Below are positions 45,257 through 57,767 of a stretch of 64,000 bases of DNA, piece after piece; positions within the stretch are counted from its first letter, which is position 1; each line of letters begins with the position of its first letter. The notes beneath the pieces are model-generated. The model was not told where the DNA came from and did not search any database. It was given only the letters and a program-made list of their open reading frames with translations. This stretch comes from Mantis religiosa. Taxonomy: Eukaryota; Arthropoda; Insecta; Mantodea; Mantidae. The translations under genes were made by a program, and so were the position numbers. The stretch spans positions 1,551,001 to 1,615,000 of the forward strand of contig JAUKNK010000057.1 of NCBI GenBank assembly GCA_030765055.1, read 5' to 3'.

Positions 45257-47685
45257 GTTTTCATTGATTTTGAAAAAGCATACGATTCAGTATACAGACA
45301 TAAACTTCTTGAGGAACTTTCAAGGCTTGGCATTCAAGGTAACATATTAAATTAGATCACTCAGTTTCTCTCTCAACGTTTCTGTGCTAACAAATACATT
45401 CACAGTACATCCAAATTCCAACAAATAAAAATGGGCCTGCCACAAAGTGCATTACTGAGTACAACCTTGTTCAACATCTACATCAATGATTTTCCCGCAG
45501 CTGTATCAAACACAGAAATAAACACAGCTCTTTTTGCAGATGACATGATCATGTGGACATTTTACCCACAAATAGAGAAATCCAAAACTTCAATGGAAAA
45601 GGCTCTGATTCTTTTGGAAAAGTGGACTGACAACAAGTTGATGAAAATCAATACTTATAAAACAACATTCCAAATTATTAAATTTTAGATGAGTTGTATT
45701 TTTTGCACATCTGCTTCACTTTCGTACCTATTTTGAGAACATGATTTGCAATTCCATCGTTTGCATCTACGGCTCTTATGCGACTAAAGCTAGATCCAGC
45801 GGTGTGGGTAATTCTGGGGTTGTTTCTGCCATCTGTTGATTTAGTGATGAACTTAAATGTGGGATTCTCTTCTAGCGGGATTTCAAAGTTCATTAGTTGG
45901 TTTTTATGTTTTTCGATGTATATCCTCTCCCATATGACGAGTTCACTATGCTTTTGTACGTATTTTAGTAATTCTGTGCTATCTTCAATTTCATGATTTT
46001 CAGACCAGAAATGAGCTGCTATTGCGGACTTATCAATATTTTTGTATCTTAAGTGCCTGAAGTGTTCTTTCTTTCTAGTGCCTATGTTTCTTTTTGTCCT
46101 CCCCATGAAAATTTTTTCACAGTCTTTACACTTAATCTTGTAAATGCCTGACTCTTCCTCTGGTTTTATCTTATCAGTATTATTACAGTTAAATCTCGAA
46201 ACATTCCAAATATTTAGCTTAAAAAGTAAAATCCATAAACTGCAGTTCAAAAAAACAAATCTCAAACAAACATATGAAACAAAATAATTAGGAACAAGTT
46301 TTTATTCAAAATTATATTGGAGACATCATATTGAAGCAGTAGTAAACAAATCAACAAAAAAGTTTTAAATTTTGAAAAGAATAGCTGAAGTCAAGTGGGG
46401 CAGTTGCTGGCAGACACTGAACACCACATACAAAACATTCATCAAGCCAATAATTCTTTATAATGCAGAGGTAATAATTACAGCAAACAGTTCTAACATA
46501 AATCACCTAGAAGTATGCCAAAATCAGGCCCTGCGACTAATAACCGGTGCAGCAAAATCAACTCCAATCACAGCAATGCAAGCCTTAACTCCAAACTATC
46601 CAATACATCTAACTTTAGAGGAGCAGGCACTAATACAACATGAAAAAATGTTGCGGTTAAAAACAACAAAATGGGAGAAAAGACTACTGCAACCAATGAA
46701 GGTGAAAACACAAACAAGTTTCCTACACAAAGTTATGGAATTAAAAACAGATCATAATCTCCCTTATTCTAAAGAAAACATTTTAATCAAAGAAAGCCCA
46801 CTGACTTTTGAACCAATTAATATTTAATTAGATTTAGAACAAATAGCTACAAAATCTGAAACTTCCAAACCTGTACTAAAAGCACTAGCATTAGAAACTG
46901 TGAACAATAGATACCCACCTGAAGAATGGTTACATATCTACACAGATGGATCTAACTTGCAGGAATTAAGTGTGCACTGTTCTTATTCTATCAACTAGCA
47001 GGATACCATACAACCAATTTTTATGCAGAAGTAACGGCTATTCATATTTCACTCCGACACCTATACAGGATAGACAAATTCAAAAATGCTGTCATACTTT
47101 CTGATTCTAAAACAGCATTATGTGCAATAAGTTCATATAAAATGAGATTAATCCAAATTAAAAAATGTCTCAAAATGATCCAACAACTTCAAAGACTACA
47201 GAAAAGAATTATATTACAGTGGATACCTGCACATTGTGGAACTGCTGGAAATGAATCAGGTGATTTTCTTGCCAAAAAGGGTGAAAATTTAATTCAGAAC
47301 AAAAGCAAAAACTTACCCTTTACATCCATAAAAAGATTAGTCAAAAGGAAATATAAAAACAAACAAATCCAATCAATATCTAACAAAGCCAAAGATAAAA
47401 ACTGGAACGTTTTAATTAAAAATCAAGATATTATTCCAGAAATCCCACGTAAAGCTGCAGTAGCAAATTTTTGATTACTTACGGAACATGATGATTTGGC
47501 CAAACACTTACACAGATTAGGAATTTATAGAAATCTAAATTGGCCTCTGTGCAAGGAAGAAGAGGAAATGACTGAAGATCTTTTAACCTGTGAAGCCCTA
47601 CCTGCCGGACCCACTACACAGAAATATTGGAGAGCAAGAGAGCTAATGGCTTCATTGTAAAAGCCTAGCATTTGAAAACAACAAC
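45257..47685 (+). mobile_element. 5'-truncated LINE with RT and RNase H, inserted in hAT copy 2
   Basis: Flanked by a 13-bp duplication aatttaaaatttc (45244-45256 and 47686-47698). Coding begins at the RT motif FIDFEKAYDS, then GLPQSALLSTTLFNIYINDF and LFADDMIMW (45535). After the nested insert come the thumb (NKSTKK, AEVKWGSCWQTL) and RNase H: IYTDGSN (46935), a YAEVTAI block, ILSDSKTAL and WIPAHCGTAGNE. The C-terminus resembles HLHRLGIYRNLNWPLCKEEEE. The presence of RNase H points to I/LOA/Nimbus-like clades. The tail is (AAC)n. Stops and shifts make it a pseudogene. Confidence 0.8.
45676..46199 (-). mobile_element. 5'-truncated Penelope-like element (GIY-YIG) nested in the LINE
   Basis: Flanked by a 12-bp duplication aacattccaaat (45664-45675 and 46200-46211). 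Removing the insert lets the LINE frame run through the site (FQIFSLKSKIHK follows on). The minus strand codes EEESGIYKIKCKDCEKIFMGRTKR, where the GIY motif is intact and YIG is FMG. Then come the RKKEHFRHLR, AAHFWSENH and VIWERIYIEKHKNQL blocks holding the Arg, His, Glu and Asn positions of the family. The frame ends by a stop at 45678. The RT is truncated away. Confidence 0.85.
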
Positions 47686-48150
47686 AATTTAAAATTTCAA
47701 AAGTTTGCTGACAGTTGAAAATTTCAACAATGCTCCAAAATATTCCCCTTCAAAGCTTCAATAATATGAAGTTCTGATACCCAAAACAGCTTTTGGAAAG
47801 ACTAAGGAAGGAACTTAAATTAATTTACCAAGATAATTTACCAAGCATAATTGAAGTCTTTAATAGATAATACGGATGACTCATTTAGTGATGCATACAA
47901 ACTGTTTAGCCTTGTTCTTAGAATACCGTCCACTAGTTATTCTGCAGAACAAAGTCTTTCATGCATAAAGATAATAAAAAATTACGTCATAAACAGCTTG
48001 GGCAATAGCAGATTAACATGTTTGGCTACTATTTCTATTCACAAGGACATACTCACCGAGCTAATGAAAGTTTGGCCCTTCTACGAAGACGTTATAGTTG
48101 CTTTCATGAGGATGAAAAACAGAAAAATTGACTTGATATATGAGCAGTAA

Positions 48151-48904
48151 GGTGAATCTTATTTTAATTATCTAGTAAGTGAAGCTGTGAGCGGTAGCAC
48201 CTTTCTTTAGTTTTTTATTGCAGTATTGTAAATTTTGTTTTCTGTTTTCCCTCCCACTCGAAGTTTATCAGCCGCTTAATATCGTCTATATTACGATTTC
48301 ATACAAGATCATTAACCTACTTTAAACCTGTCGCATTGATCATATAACAGTAATAATGATTTTGCAAATTTAGCTTAGCCGATTTTCCGAGTCACCTAAT
48401 CAGTTCTTCCAGAGCTGCGCCTAGCTATCCATCTGCATGGATTGAAGTTGAATGTTAGATATGTGCAATGCATCTATAGAGAAGGTGCCACTGTCCACAC
48501 TACTGAAACATTCAAACATCTACCTATCCAATAAAAAGCATCCTTCAATCAGATCAATACCATTTCATAAAGCTATGCGACGTAACTCAAACAGGCAACA
48601 ATTTTGGGTTGGAAATTGCACCTAGACTTTAGATCTACAACAATGCCAGGTGCTGTAGTTGTAACAATATATCTTATGAAAACATCAAGAGACATTCAAC
48701 AAAATGAGAGTTTAAGAATGTCACATTTAGCATCAGCTGTCTCTGTCACAGTCTTGCTGTTCATTACCTTAAACCACAGATGAAGTTGTCTCAGCTCGCT
48801 CCATGTAAACAAGAAGCATTGTAATGTATATGTTTGGGGATGGACCTCTCTATGTATAATACGCTAAACATAAAACTTAGAATTGAGGCTCTCACAAACT
48901 CATA
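48151..48904. other. Intergenic, nothing recognised
   Basis: AT-rich sequence after the hAT C-terminus; the 3' end of the hAT element should lie here but no terminal repeat could be fixed. Confidence 0.4.
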
Positions 48905-49610
48905 GTAATTTAAGTCCAATCCAGGAATAAATATACAAATTTCAGTTTCCAATGCTTTACTGTGGATCACTATGTTCTAAGTCATTTACTTTATTTACTC
49001 AAGCACTTAGCTAAACAGAACGCTTTGTTGGCAATTGAAATTGGACAATTTGCAACATATATCAGTCCGTAAGTACATCAGACAAGATACTGTTACCAAT
49101 AATTTTAAAATAATATACATTTAAAAGATATTAATATTACCTGAGTAATTGTGTATGCGGTAACCATTAGCAGTTGAGAAACCTGTAACACAATCAACAA
49201 ATAATGTCATGAAGACAGTAAACCATGCTATATGTAGAATATATGACATGCGGTTTTGAATAACAAATTAAGAACAGTGATTGCAGGGAAATTAAATAAA
49301 TAAATGAATCCACTAGAACAGTTACCTATTATGTGTTTCAAATGGTAAGAGTTCTGGAGTCCAGCTAATCAGATGCTGTATCACACTCTGCGTTGCCAGA
49401 TTGTTACCCCATTCTTTGTATATTTCACTCTCTGTCTCTCTCGCACACTCATACAACATGCAGGTCTACTTGGCACAGACATAAGGGTAACCAAATTAAA
49501 CTTTCCAAACTTTTACGATAATGCATTTGCCAAAATCAAAATTGGAAAAAGCATTTTTGCTAATTATGTATATTTTTAAATACTATAACTATACAATTCC
49601 TTTATTGGAA
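48905..49610 (-). repeat. Dispersed repeat, inverted relative to 36418-36970 and 42585-43925
   Basis: The minus strand carries, in order, the block of 36418-36970 (complement of 49330-49610), the block of 42585-42790 and the block of 43730-43925. It is therefore the most complete version of this repeat family in the window. It has no SINE at the site occupied at 36601. Confidence 0.6.
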
Positions 49611-49632
49611 GTGTTGAAAACGGTGTTGTTAT

Positions 49633-49745
49633 GATAAATTAAGTTTAAAGGGAGTCGATTAATGACACTAAACAATACTTACTTTTAAATTTTTCTGGAA
49701 CATGTTTCAGAGACTTTGCCTCTATCCTCAGTCGATGGCCGGCTA
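49633..49745 (-). repeat. Second copy of the Penelope-type terminal motif
   Basis: Matches 37420-37520 in the same orientation (TTTAAAGGGAGTCGATTAATGACACTAAACAA...). The complement of 49704-49731 reads CTGAGGA, a hairpin (TAGAGGC AAAG TCTCT) and GAAAC. Confidence 0.4.
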
Positions 49746-52617
49746 AAAGCCCCAACTAAAAGCCCCAACCAAAAGGCGCTCACGTTCGCTGCCTTTAATA
49801 ATCGAAATACCCATCTTCAAAAAATGGCGGCTGCCTGTTTAATCAGCAGCCTTGGTCAATCCAGCTCACCCCTGCCCATTGGGCTCTCTGTCTTACCCAA
49901 TTGTCTTAAGTTGTGTATTCCAGAATTACATTAGCCTTGGTCATGCGACTTCGGTTTGCCGGAAAAGCTGATTTAGCAGTCCAAAGTACGTATACTGTCT
50001 GAAATATACCAGTCATTCCACACGTGTAAGAGATGAAAAGTTAAATCTCGATAATGCCAAATAATACTTAAATATTACTCGGCTTATACACGTAACAATA
50101 TGCCATGGTTTTGGGTCTTCAAAACGTAATTTTGTTATCAAAGTTAACCTTATAAATAAATATTTGTATAATTAATAATAATTAATAATTATTTGTAAGA
50201 TAGCTTAACCAATAAGGGTAATAATTTTTTGGCCTTTAAATAAGGACATACCCCAATAATGGATCGCTATGCCACAAAATTTGTGACCCTTTTTTTGTAA
50301 TATGAGCACTAATCTGCTGTGTACTGAGTTACTCCAAAAGATAATTCTATATCATAACAGGACTGACAATATACAAAGTATGCTGCTCTTAAAGCATTCT
50401 GATTAATCACATTTTTAAGTTCCTTTAAGCAGAGCAAGCTGAGCTAAGCTTTGATAGCTCTTATTTGTTTTCTCCAAAAAAGCTCTTTGTATGTTTTGTG
50501 CCCAAGAAATTTTCCATCAAATACTTCACTTATAATGTAATTGTCATATCTGATTTTTTATTCTATTATCTATTTACGCATTCTTTAAATTGAAAAAAGG
50601 TTTATTTTATCATAATTCAGTGATAACTTATTTGCTTCAAATCAATTCTGAAAAATGAATTGTAATATTAAAAATAAGAATGAATTAAGTATAGACACTT
50701 GTGAGACATCTGTAGTAGTAGGACCTGGTTCCGAATGATAACCATTTATCCTGGTTTTCTGCATTTTGTTTAAGAAAGGTTTGAATCAATTTATAGGGAA
50801 CTCATTGAAACCGTAAAATGCTATTACAACAAGAGGTTGTCAAATATCAGCTAAATCAGAAAATATTCCTAATTATTTTGTGTTCTAGACTGTAAGTAAA
50901 TCAGAACTTACAGTTTGTTGTCATTTTATTGGATATTGTTTCTCTAAAGCTCAACTGCAATGACTTAGGAATGTAATACAGGGTACATCAAAGTAAATAA
51001 ATAAAAAAATATAAATGTGTATAAAAATGGATATCGGGGTTTTAACTCTTTATAATATTTATTACATTCAACTTACAGTTAAGTACACAACCGAGGCGGG
51101 CGTATAACACTATGTATGTGAAAACCCAGTTGTATCCTGATTTCCCATATCTTTAAACTTATTGAGCGCTAAGCACTTTTTATTCTCATGATTTTACTCT
51201 TCCTGTTAGCAGTCTGTTTGCTTACTATAGTACACACCAACAATACCTTGTCTTCATGATCTGCCATATTTAGAATAGGAACTTTATAAGTGGAAGTTTT
51301 TCTTAGTTTAGGAAAATGTTATCTCTAGTCAGAGAGTAAACTGTGTATTGCAAGTTAAATGTATGTAACAAGAAGGTGAAGTTAGTGTTAATTATATTGT
51401 CATTGTGTTAACCTTAAAATCTCTGTAAGTAATTTGTTTAACACTCTCAGTTTAAGTAGATGATATAAATCTTTGTAATTTGTTTATAAATGCTCAGGAG
51501 GGTCCTGTGGTTGCTCTAAGTTATACATCAGTTCATACCAAACTCTACTTTTCTGAACTACATTCAAATTGTGTTTTTCACAAAACATGCAATATTTATA
51601 CTGATGAACTCCATTGCACTATTAGCAAATATACTTACTTCTCCATAACGTAATCTAATTCTACAAAACCTGGAACATAATATATACCTATGCTTACTCA
51701 CATTTTTAGCTCTGCTTGTGTTATCTGTGCTCTGTTAGCAAATTATCAATATATTACAGTTTAAATCTTGTATATGTATACTTAGCTCCTCCATTTTGTT
51801 GGAAATAGTGATGATTTCGAAGGTGGCTTGGATGCACTGATTCACTTCCTGACGTAGTTGTAGGCAATATGAACTACCTTTAGGCACTTTCGTAACTTGC
51901 CATACTGTGGTTTGAGGAACTTGCTACATCTCATAGTTGATTTATTAAGATTACAGAGATAAAGGTTCCAAATCTGATTCACATCCGTTTCTGACACAGC
52001 ACGACATGCACTGCCTTTCTCTTTGCCAAAACCAGGATCCAGAAATTGTGTTTGTACCATCTGTAAATTTAGTTGTCGGAAGGAGGCTCCTTCCATATTT
52101 TGCCTGAAAATGGCACTGGACTTTTGTAGCGAATTGGTGTTGATGATATTCGAAACTATAAAAACCTTTCTCCTTACCGCTAACCCCCAATTTGTTATAC
52201 ACTGCTATTACTCCCATCTGGTGCTAACATATGTTCTACAGTTGATGTATAACAGAACTTGGACAGTTTGTCTAACCATTACTACAGCAATAAAAATGGT
52301 ATATATTACAAATTAAAAAAAAAAAGAAGAGGAAATCACGAAACCCTGACAATTATTTATAATGACCCTGTATTTCATTTTGGAAACATTTGTATTTAAA
52401 CCTCCATTTCAATGTCAGATAAAATGTTGGGCTTACCACAAAATGAAATGTCAACCTCCATTAATTAAAATATTTCCCAAATCTTTTTCAGATCTTATTC
52501 ACAACATATCCCCATCGCTTAGAGTTTGCTGCCCTCAGCAAATCCAAATGACTGGTAACATTCATAGATGAGATAAACATTTTTAAGTGGAGAATACATA
52601 AAAGAATAATTTACACT
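49746..52617. other. AT-rich intergenic, no supported gene
   Basis: A GC-richer patch at 49750-49960 has an open frame without recognisable content. Overlapping minus-strand frames at 51842-52217 (with SFRQLNLQMVQTQFLDPGFG) look protein-like but match no family I know. The rest shows nothing. Confidence 0.35.
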
Positions 52618-53058
52618 TGTGCGGGCGAACCGAGGGTCATGGGATAAATTAAAATCATACGCCTTTATCAGAACCTTAACATGGATTTATTTCTCGTTTG
52701 TTCTTTTTGCTACACTTTGCATAGACCAACCAGACAGATAAAGGTAACTATATACTTCTGGTCCCGAATCTGGGAGAAAGAGCCCCATAAAATCACACGG
52801 CTCACCAAAAGACCAATAATGGAAAAAAACCTAAGAGAAAAATCGGGAAACCCGAATTGGAGCACTCACCCTAAGAAACGCCCACGCGACACCAACCAGG
52901 CACACACTCTGCACTCCCAGTTCGAAGGAGCCACCCAAGAAGCCTGGGCACCGCAGCGCCCCCAGAGAGAAACGGCGGAAAGCCCAAAACAACAAGACGG
53001 CAGCGCCCTCGAACCGGAAGGGTATCAAAAATGTGCCGGGGTGAAAACAAACGGCACA
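52618..53058 (-). repeat. 3' LTR of Gypsy element 3
   Basis: Begins TGTGCGGGCGAACC and ends AACGGCACA in plus orientation; aligned throughout with 59142-59587. Confidence 0.9.
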
Positions 53059-53075
53059 AACACCCCCTCCCCATC
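53059..53075 (-). promoter_or_regulatory. Polypurine tract of Gypsy element 3
   Basis: The minus strand reads GATGGGGAGGGGGTGTT immediately before the 3' LTR. Such a tract primes plus-strand cDNA synthesis. Confidence 0.6.
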
Positions 53076-53282
53076 GGAAACACAGGGTGGAGAAGCCAAA
53101 CGGAAAGAAAGGAAAGGCTGAAAGAAACCAAGGAAAGGAAGAAAGCCATTCCAGACCCCGGAATGATGAAGCCCGAAGAAGGAAACCCTAGGAGAGTTGG
53201 ACGAGCACCAAACATCATAGAATGTCTGCCCTGGGTAGCAATGAGTATGAGTATTGCGTACACCTGTTGAGTCTTTCCACCT

Positions 53283-53495
53283 TCACAGCTGTGACATACC
53301 ATACGTCACACTTACACGGAGAACACTGTCTCTATTTTGCACACACAGTCGTGACGTAGAGAGCAGGTGTGAAACTGAGTTTCCTTTTTTTTTCACCCTC
53401 ACAACCCTGACATACCACACGTCACTCTTACACTGAGAACACTGTCCCTTTTCACACACACAATCGTGACGTAGAGAGCAGAACACTGGTGGCAA
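53283..53495. repeat. Tandem duplication in the 3' UTR of element 3
   Basis: Two ~115-bp units share GACATACCA-ACGTCAC, then GAGAACACTGTC and GTGACGTAGAGAGCAG (starts at about 53290 and 53408). Confidence 0.6.
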
Positions 53496-53940
53496 GTCTT
53501 TCAGGAGCAGAAGTGAACAGAGGCAGAACGTTACCAAAGGGCAGCAGGTTAGTCCTCTGAACGCCTTACAACAGCCAGGTGGGTCACGGAAGGGTGACCA
53601 AAGCAAAGACGGATGACGTGACTTGAAGTCGAAGAAGTAGAAGCGAAGCTAGCTCCCACGTGGCGACTCTCCCGAGGTGGTGAAAAAGCGTGGCAAACGT
53701 GAAGGTCACTGTCACACCGGATCCTCCGGGTGGGGCTGGCACGAGGCGGAAAAATCCAGGATGGCAGAACAGGCAAGGATCACGGAAGGAGATGAGGTTG
53801 AAACATAAAATAAAAGCTAGAAACGGAACCAGAAGCAGAAGTGGTAACCTAAGTATATTAACCAGCCAAATTTGTAAAATATTTTTAGGTCATAAGGGGC
53901 AGAAATATCTTTGAAGGACAAGTAATAAATATTTTCAAAC

Positions 53941-54200
53941 TAGTAACAGCAATAAATTTCTTTAAATAAATACAATAAGGATAAATACCATTGAAGTGAC
54001 CCATACTTATAAATACCTTTCAAGTAATAAATATTTTCAAACGAGTAACAGTAATAAATATTTTCAAACGAGTAACAGTAATAAATATCTTTAAATAAAT
54101 AACAATAAGGATAAATACCATTGAAGTGGCCAATACTAATAAACACTTTCCAAGTAATAAATATTTTCAGCAAAACAACAATAATCCAAACTTTAACCAT
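53941..54200. repeat. Short and long tandem repeats in the 3' UTR of element 3
   Basis: A ~36-bp unit (AATAAATATTTTCAAACGAGTAACAGT) is embedded in a longer ~120-bp unit ending GGATAAATACCATTGAAGTG, seen twice. A (GA)n tract of about 48 bases lies further on at 54383-54430. Confidence 0.65.
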
Positions 54201-54386
54201 AAAGAAAAAATACCTTTAGACAATATTGAGCACATCAACATAATTGGACACAGTATATATACACATACACCCATACATATATAAACAAGTAAATAACACA
54301 ATCATGGGTACCCAACAATCTTTTTTAAATAACACTCACACATAAGAAAAAAACACACACAGAAAGAAAGAGAGAGATATGCCGGC

Positions 54387-54433
<47 letters not shown>

Positions 54434-54585
54434 GGAGAAAGTGATTACATGCCTTGGCAGCGTGCCACGCGAGCGCCACACAACACACACAACCGTGCCC
54501 CGAGGTCAAGGGCGCAGAAGCAAAACAAACACGGCAACGTAAACAGACACTGAAATGCCAAAACAGTGTAAAGCCAAAACAGACA

Positions 54586-56914
54586 TCAAATCATAGCGTC
54601 AGGGCACGGTTTTAGCTGAGTGATGTGAGCCCGACGCATTTCATGGGTTTTACAGTGCTCCAGAGTAACGGACACGCCCTTAAAAATGTTAATGATCTTA
54701 TAGGGGCCAGAGTAACGCAGAGCTAATTTAGCAGCAAAAGCGTCCTTACGCGGAACTTATAGGGCAAGATTTACACATAACCAGTTGACCGACCGCGAAA
54801 GGAGAGGGTTTTCTATTTTCTTCATAACGCCTTTTGGTGAGCTCATGCGCACGTTTTAGATTATTAAAGGTTCTCCTCCGGTTCTGTCTAATAGTTTCGG
54901 GAGAAAAGGTCTGAGGAAGTAGATCATTTAAGGACCACATATTCGCCAAAGGGGAACTGGGTACAAAAGCAAACATTAAACTGGAGGGGGTGGTCTGGTG
55001 AGCTTCATGACGAGCAGAGTTAAAAGCAAACTGCAATTTTCCCAAGTTAGTATCCCACTGATTGTGGTGCTCATGATGGAAAGCAATCAAAGCGGATTTC
55101 AAATTTCTATTAACCCTCTCGGCTTGGGAAGGATTAGGGTAATATGGGGTGGTAGTGATATGTCTTACCCCGCACTGAAAACAGAATTGTTTAAACCAAT
55201 TGGAAGTGAACTGCGAGCCATTGTCAGACACAACGTAACGTGGAGCACCAAAAGCAGCCAAGATGTTATTCAGGACCTTTGTAGCAGTACGAGCCGTGGC
55301 ACGTGGCACAGCCGAAATCCACACGAACTTAGAAAAGGCGTCAACAACCACAAGGGCGTAAGTATTACCTTGAATCGACCGGGGAAATGGGCCTATAAAA
55401 TCTACAAATAATTTTTCCATCGGCTTAGATGCCACTTCAGACGCGAGACCACCCCACGTGGTTCGCTGCGCCGGCTTAGCCATGGAACAAATATTACAAG
55501 CTTTAACACGGGTCGCAATATCGCGATCCATGCCTTTCCATATAAAGCGCTCACGTATTTTATCGCGAGTCTTGTTTACACCAAGGTGCCCACCAAAGGG
55601 TGAAAGATGAAAGTAAGCAAATACCATGGGAATGATACTATCGGGCAAAACGATCTTAAATTTGCCGTCAAAATTAGCACGCGCCATAAGAACACCATCA
55701 CGTAAGCAATACGGCGGGACAGGATGGCCGTCCTCAAACTGCTGTATAATCTGATTAATGCAGGCATCCCTGCGCTGATGTTCAGCGATGCTGGTAAACA
55801 TTTCGGGGAACGACAGACAGGCGTTAGAGCCGGAAACCGTCCCCGAAGATGGTAACATGGGCGGTTCCTCAGAAAACATACGTGTAAGGGCGTCAGCAAC
55901 TACATTATCAGAACCACGAATGTGCCTCGGTGTAAACTTAAACGCACCAATCCGCACGCCCCAACGGGCGAGCCTACCGATTTTACGTGGTGTCCCTAAC
56001 GCCCACGTGAGAGCCTGGTTATCACACTCCAATATGAAAGATACATGTTCCAGGTAGGGTTTATACTTCTCGGGACCAAACAAAACTGCCAAGGTTTCGA
56101 GCTCATAGATGGAAAACTTGCGTTCAGCTTCAGATAGAGTTCGCGAAGCATAGCAAATGGGACGGCGCCCCTCCGGAAAATCCTGGAGAAGAACCGGCGC
56201 CAGGGAATAACTAGAAGCGTCAGTCTGGAGAATAAAAGTTCTATTGAAATCTGGAAACGCCAAAACAGGAGGAGAGGAACTGGCGGACTTAAGGTCTTCG
56301 AACGCACGCTGTTGTTCGTCACCCCAGACGTACTTAATACCCTTCCGCCGAAGGCGATTCAAAGGTTCCACCCGGGCAGCGAAGGAAGGAATAAACTTGG
56401 AAAAGAAATTCACCATACCAACAAAACGAGCCAATGCACGTAAGTTCTTATGGGGTGGGAAATTGCGCACGGCTTTGGTGCGTTCTAAATCAATAGTAAT
56501 GCCGGCGGGCGACACCCAATGACCCAAGAAAGAAATCTCTGTGGTAGCAAACTTCACTTTAGACCTTTTAACCGTGAGGCCAGCCTTCTGTAAGCGATCA
56601 AACACCTCACGTAAATGTAAGATATGGGAATAAAAATCAGGAGAATGCACTGCTAGATCGTCTAAATAGTGGTAAAGAAATTTAAATTTAATGTCAGAAA
56701 ACAAATTGTCCAAGAGACGGGAAAGTACCTGCGCACCGGTAGCAATCCCAAAGGGAATCCTATTAAACTCATACAATCTCCACGGAGATGAAAAAGCAGT
56801 CACGTGTTTACATTCATCCGACAAGGGGATCTGATGATAGGCGCTGTTTAAATCCAGAGTCGTAAACACGCGTGCACCAGCAAAGTGATGGGCGGCAGTA
56901 TGGAGGTCTGGCAT
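54586..56914 (-). pseudogene. Gypsy element 3 RT, RNase H and integrase
   Basis: The long open frame (722 codons, 56914-54746) starts inside RT. YLDD is at residues 83-86, RNase H carries LQTDASS, and integrase has GGHLGVNKTRD and CNICSMAK (zinc site). The catalytic acids are in LFVDFIGPFP, VVSDNGSQF and AERVNRNLKS. The integrase C-terminal domain leaves the frame at about 54757 and continues one frame over (RKDAFAAKL, YSGPYKIINIF, EMRRAHITQL) to a stop at 54586. The catalytic residues are all present, so only the indels disable it. Confidence 0.85.
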
Positions 56915-57767
56915 GGGAGTAGATTCAATAAGTATTTTTTATTGAGTTGGCGATAATCCACGACAGGACGGAAATCATTGTCACCCTTAGGAACTAAGAA
57001 AACCGGGCTACTATAAGACGAAGTGAAGGTCTAATTATACCCTTATCCAACATATCATTGATTTTAGCCTTCAAAATGGCCATTTTGGGTGGTGTCAGCC
57101 GGTACGGAGAAAGCTTAACAGGGGACGGGTCGGTCAGCTGAATATCGTAGGTAATAAGATGAGTAACACCCAATCGGTCGGAAAACAAGGAGGAAAATTC
57201 CTGAACCAAACCTTCCACCACTGCGGCTTGTTGATGAGTCAAATGAGACAAGGAAATATCTGCCTCACGCTCGTCTAATAGCGTGACGTTACCTAGACGA
57301 GGACGAGGTGGAACGTCGTATAGTTTCTCCTGAAAAGGTACACTACTTCCAGTCGCGAAACCGAAAGTGGCTTGTTTCTTCGCAAAATCTAAACACAAAC
57401 GGGAGCGTGACATAAAATCGGCCCCCAAGATTACAGAATAGGGTAGATCAGGGACCAAATAGCACTCATGTTTCCAAGTGAACTTAGGAAAACGGATGGT
57501 ACACCTAACCTTGCTAGACACGTTAAAGGACTGACCATTAACTGCCAAACATTGCACCTGACAGCTCACCTCCTTGGGACACGAAGGCGCCAATGTATTG
57601 CGAAAATATACTTGATTAATGAGAGAAAATGAGCTACCGGAGTCAAGGAGGGCTAAAACGCTCACCTTACCGACAACAACCTGCACAAGATGTTTAATAG
57701 AATGGGGTAGAGCCAAAATGCGCCGCGATGGGGCCAAACTCGCGCTCATGGCAGGCAACTTCTGGCG
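56915..57767 (-). pseudogene. Gypsy element 3 protease and N-terminal RT
   Basis: In the same frame as gag and separated from it by one TGA (57768-57770). The protease motif LLDSGSSFSLI is near 57640 and the second conserved block is VILGADFMSR. The RT entry (TPPKMAILKAKINDML, KGIIRPS) follows. One-base deletions near 57029 and in the A-run near 56938 shift the frame; between them FRPVVDYRQLNKK is readable. Function would be polyprotein maturation and cDNA synthesis. Confidence 0.8.

Larger units (their letters stand above)
43945..48150 (+). pseudogene. ZMYM1-like hAT transposase, copy 2 (interrupted)
   Basis: Starts within the TTF linker region, continues with LFMQYPIKAALFLSRQELAF and GHNESEDSLRKDNVKELLDS. 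Catalytic-region blocks follow in mixed frames up to about 45240. The LINE at 45257-47685 splits it. After the LINE the C-terminal dimerisation domain resumes, ending in the open frame 47851-48150: LVLRIPSTSYSAEQSLSCIK, LTCLATISIHKDI. These are the classic hAT C-terminal blocks. A 19-base A-run at about 45070 and many stops are present. The N-terminus is missing. Confidence 0.75.

Noticed and set aside
52681..53302. Open frames on both strands over 52.7-53.3 kb
   Set aside because: Most of the interval is the GC-rich 3' LTR of Gypsy element 3, repeated at 59142-59587; the frames have no domain.
53059..54585. Possible envelope gene downstream of pol in Gypsy element 3
   Set aside because: The region is tandem repeats and purine-rich sequence with no long frame, signal peptide or membrane segment.
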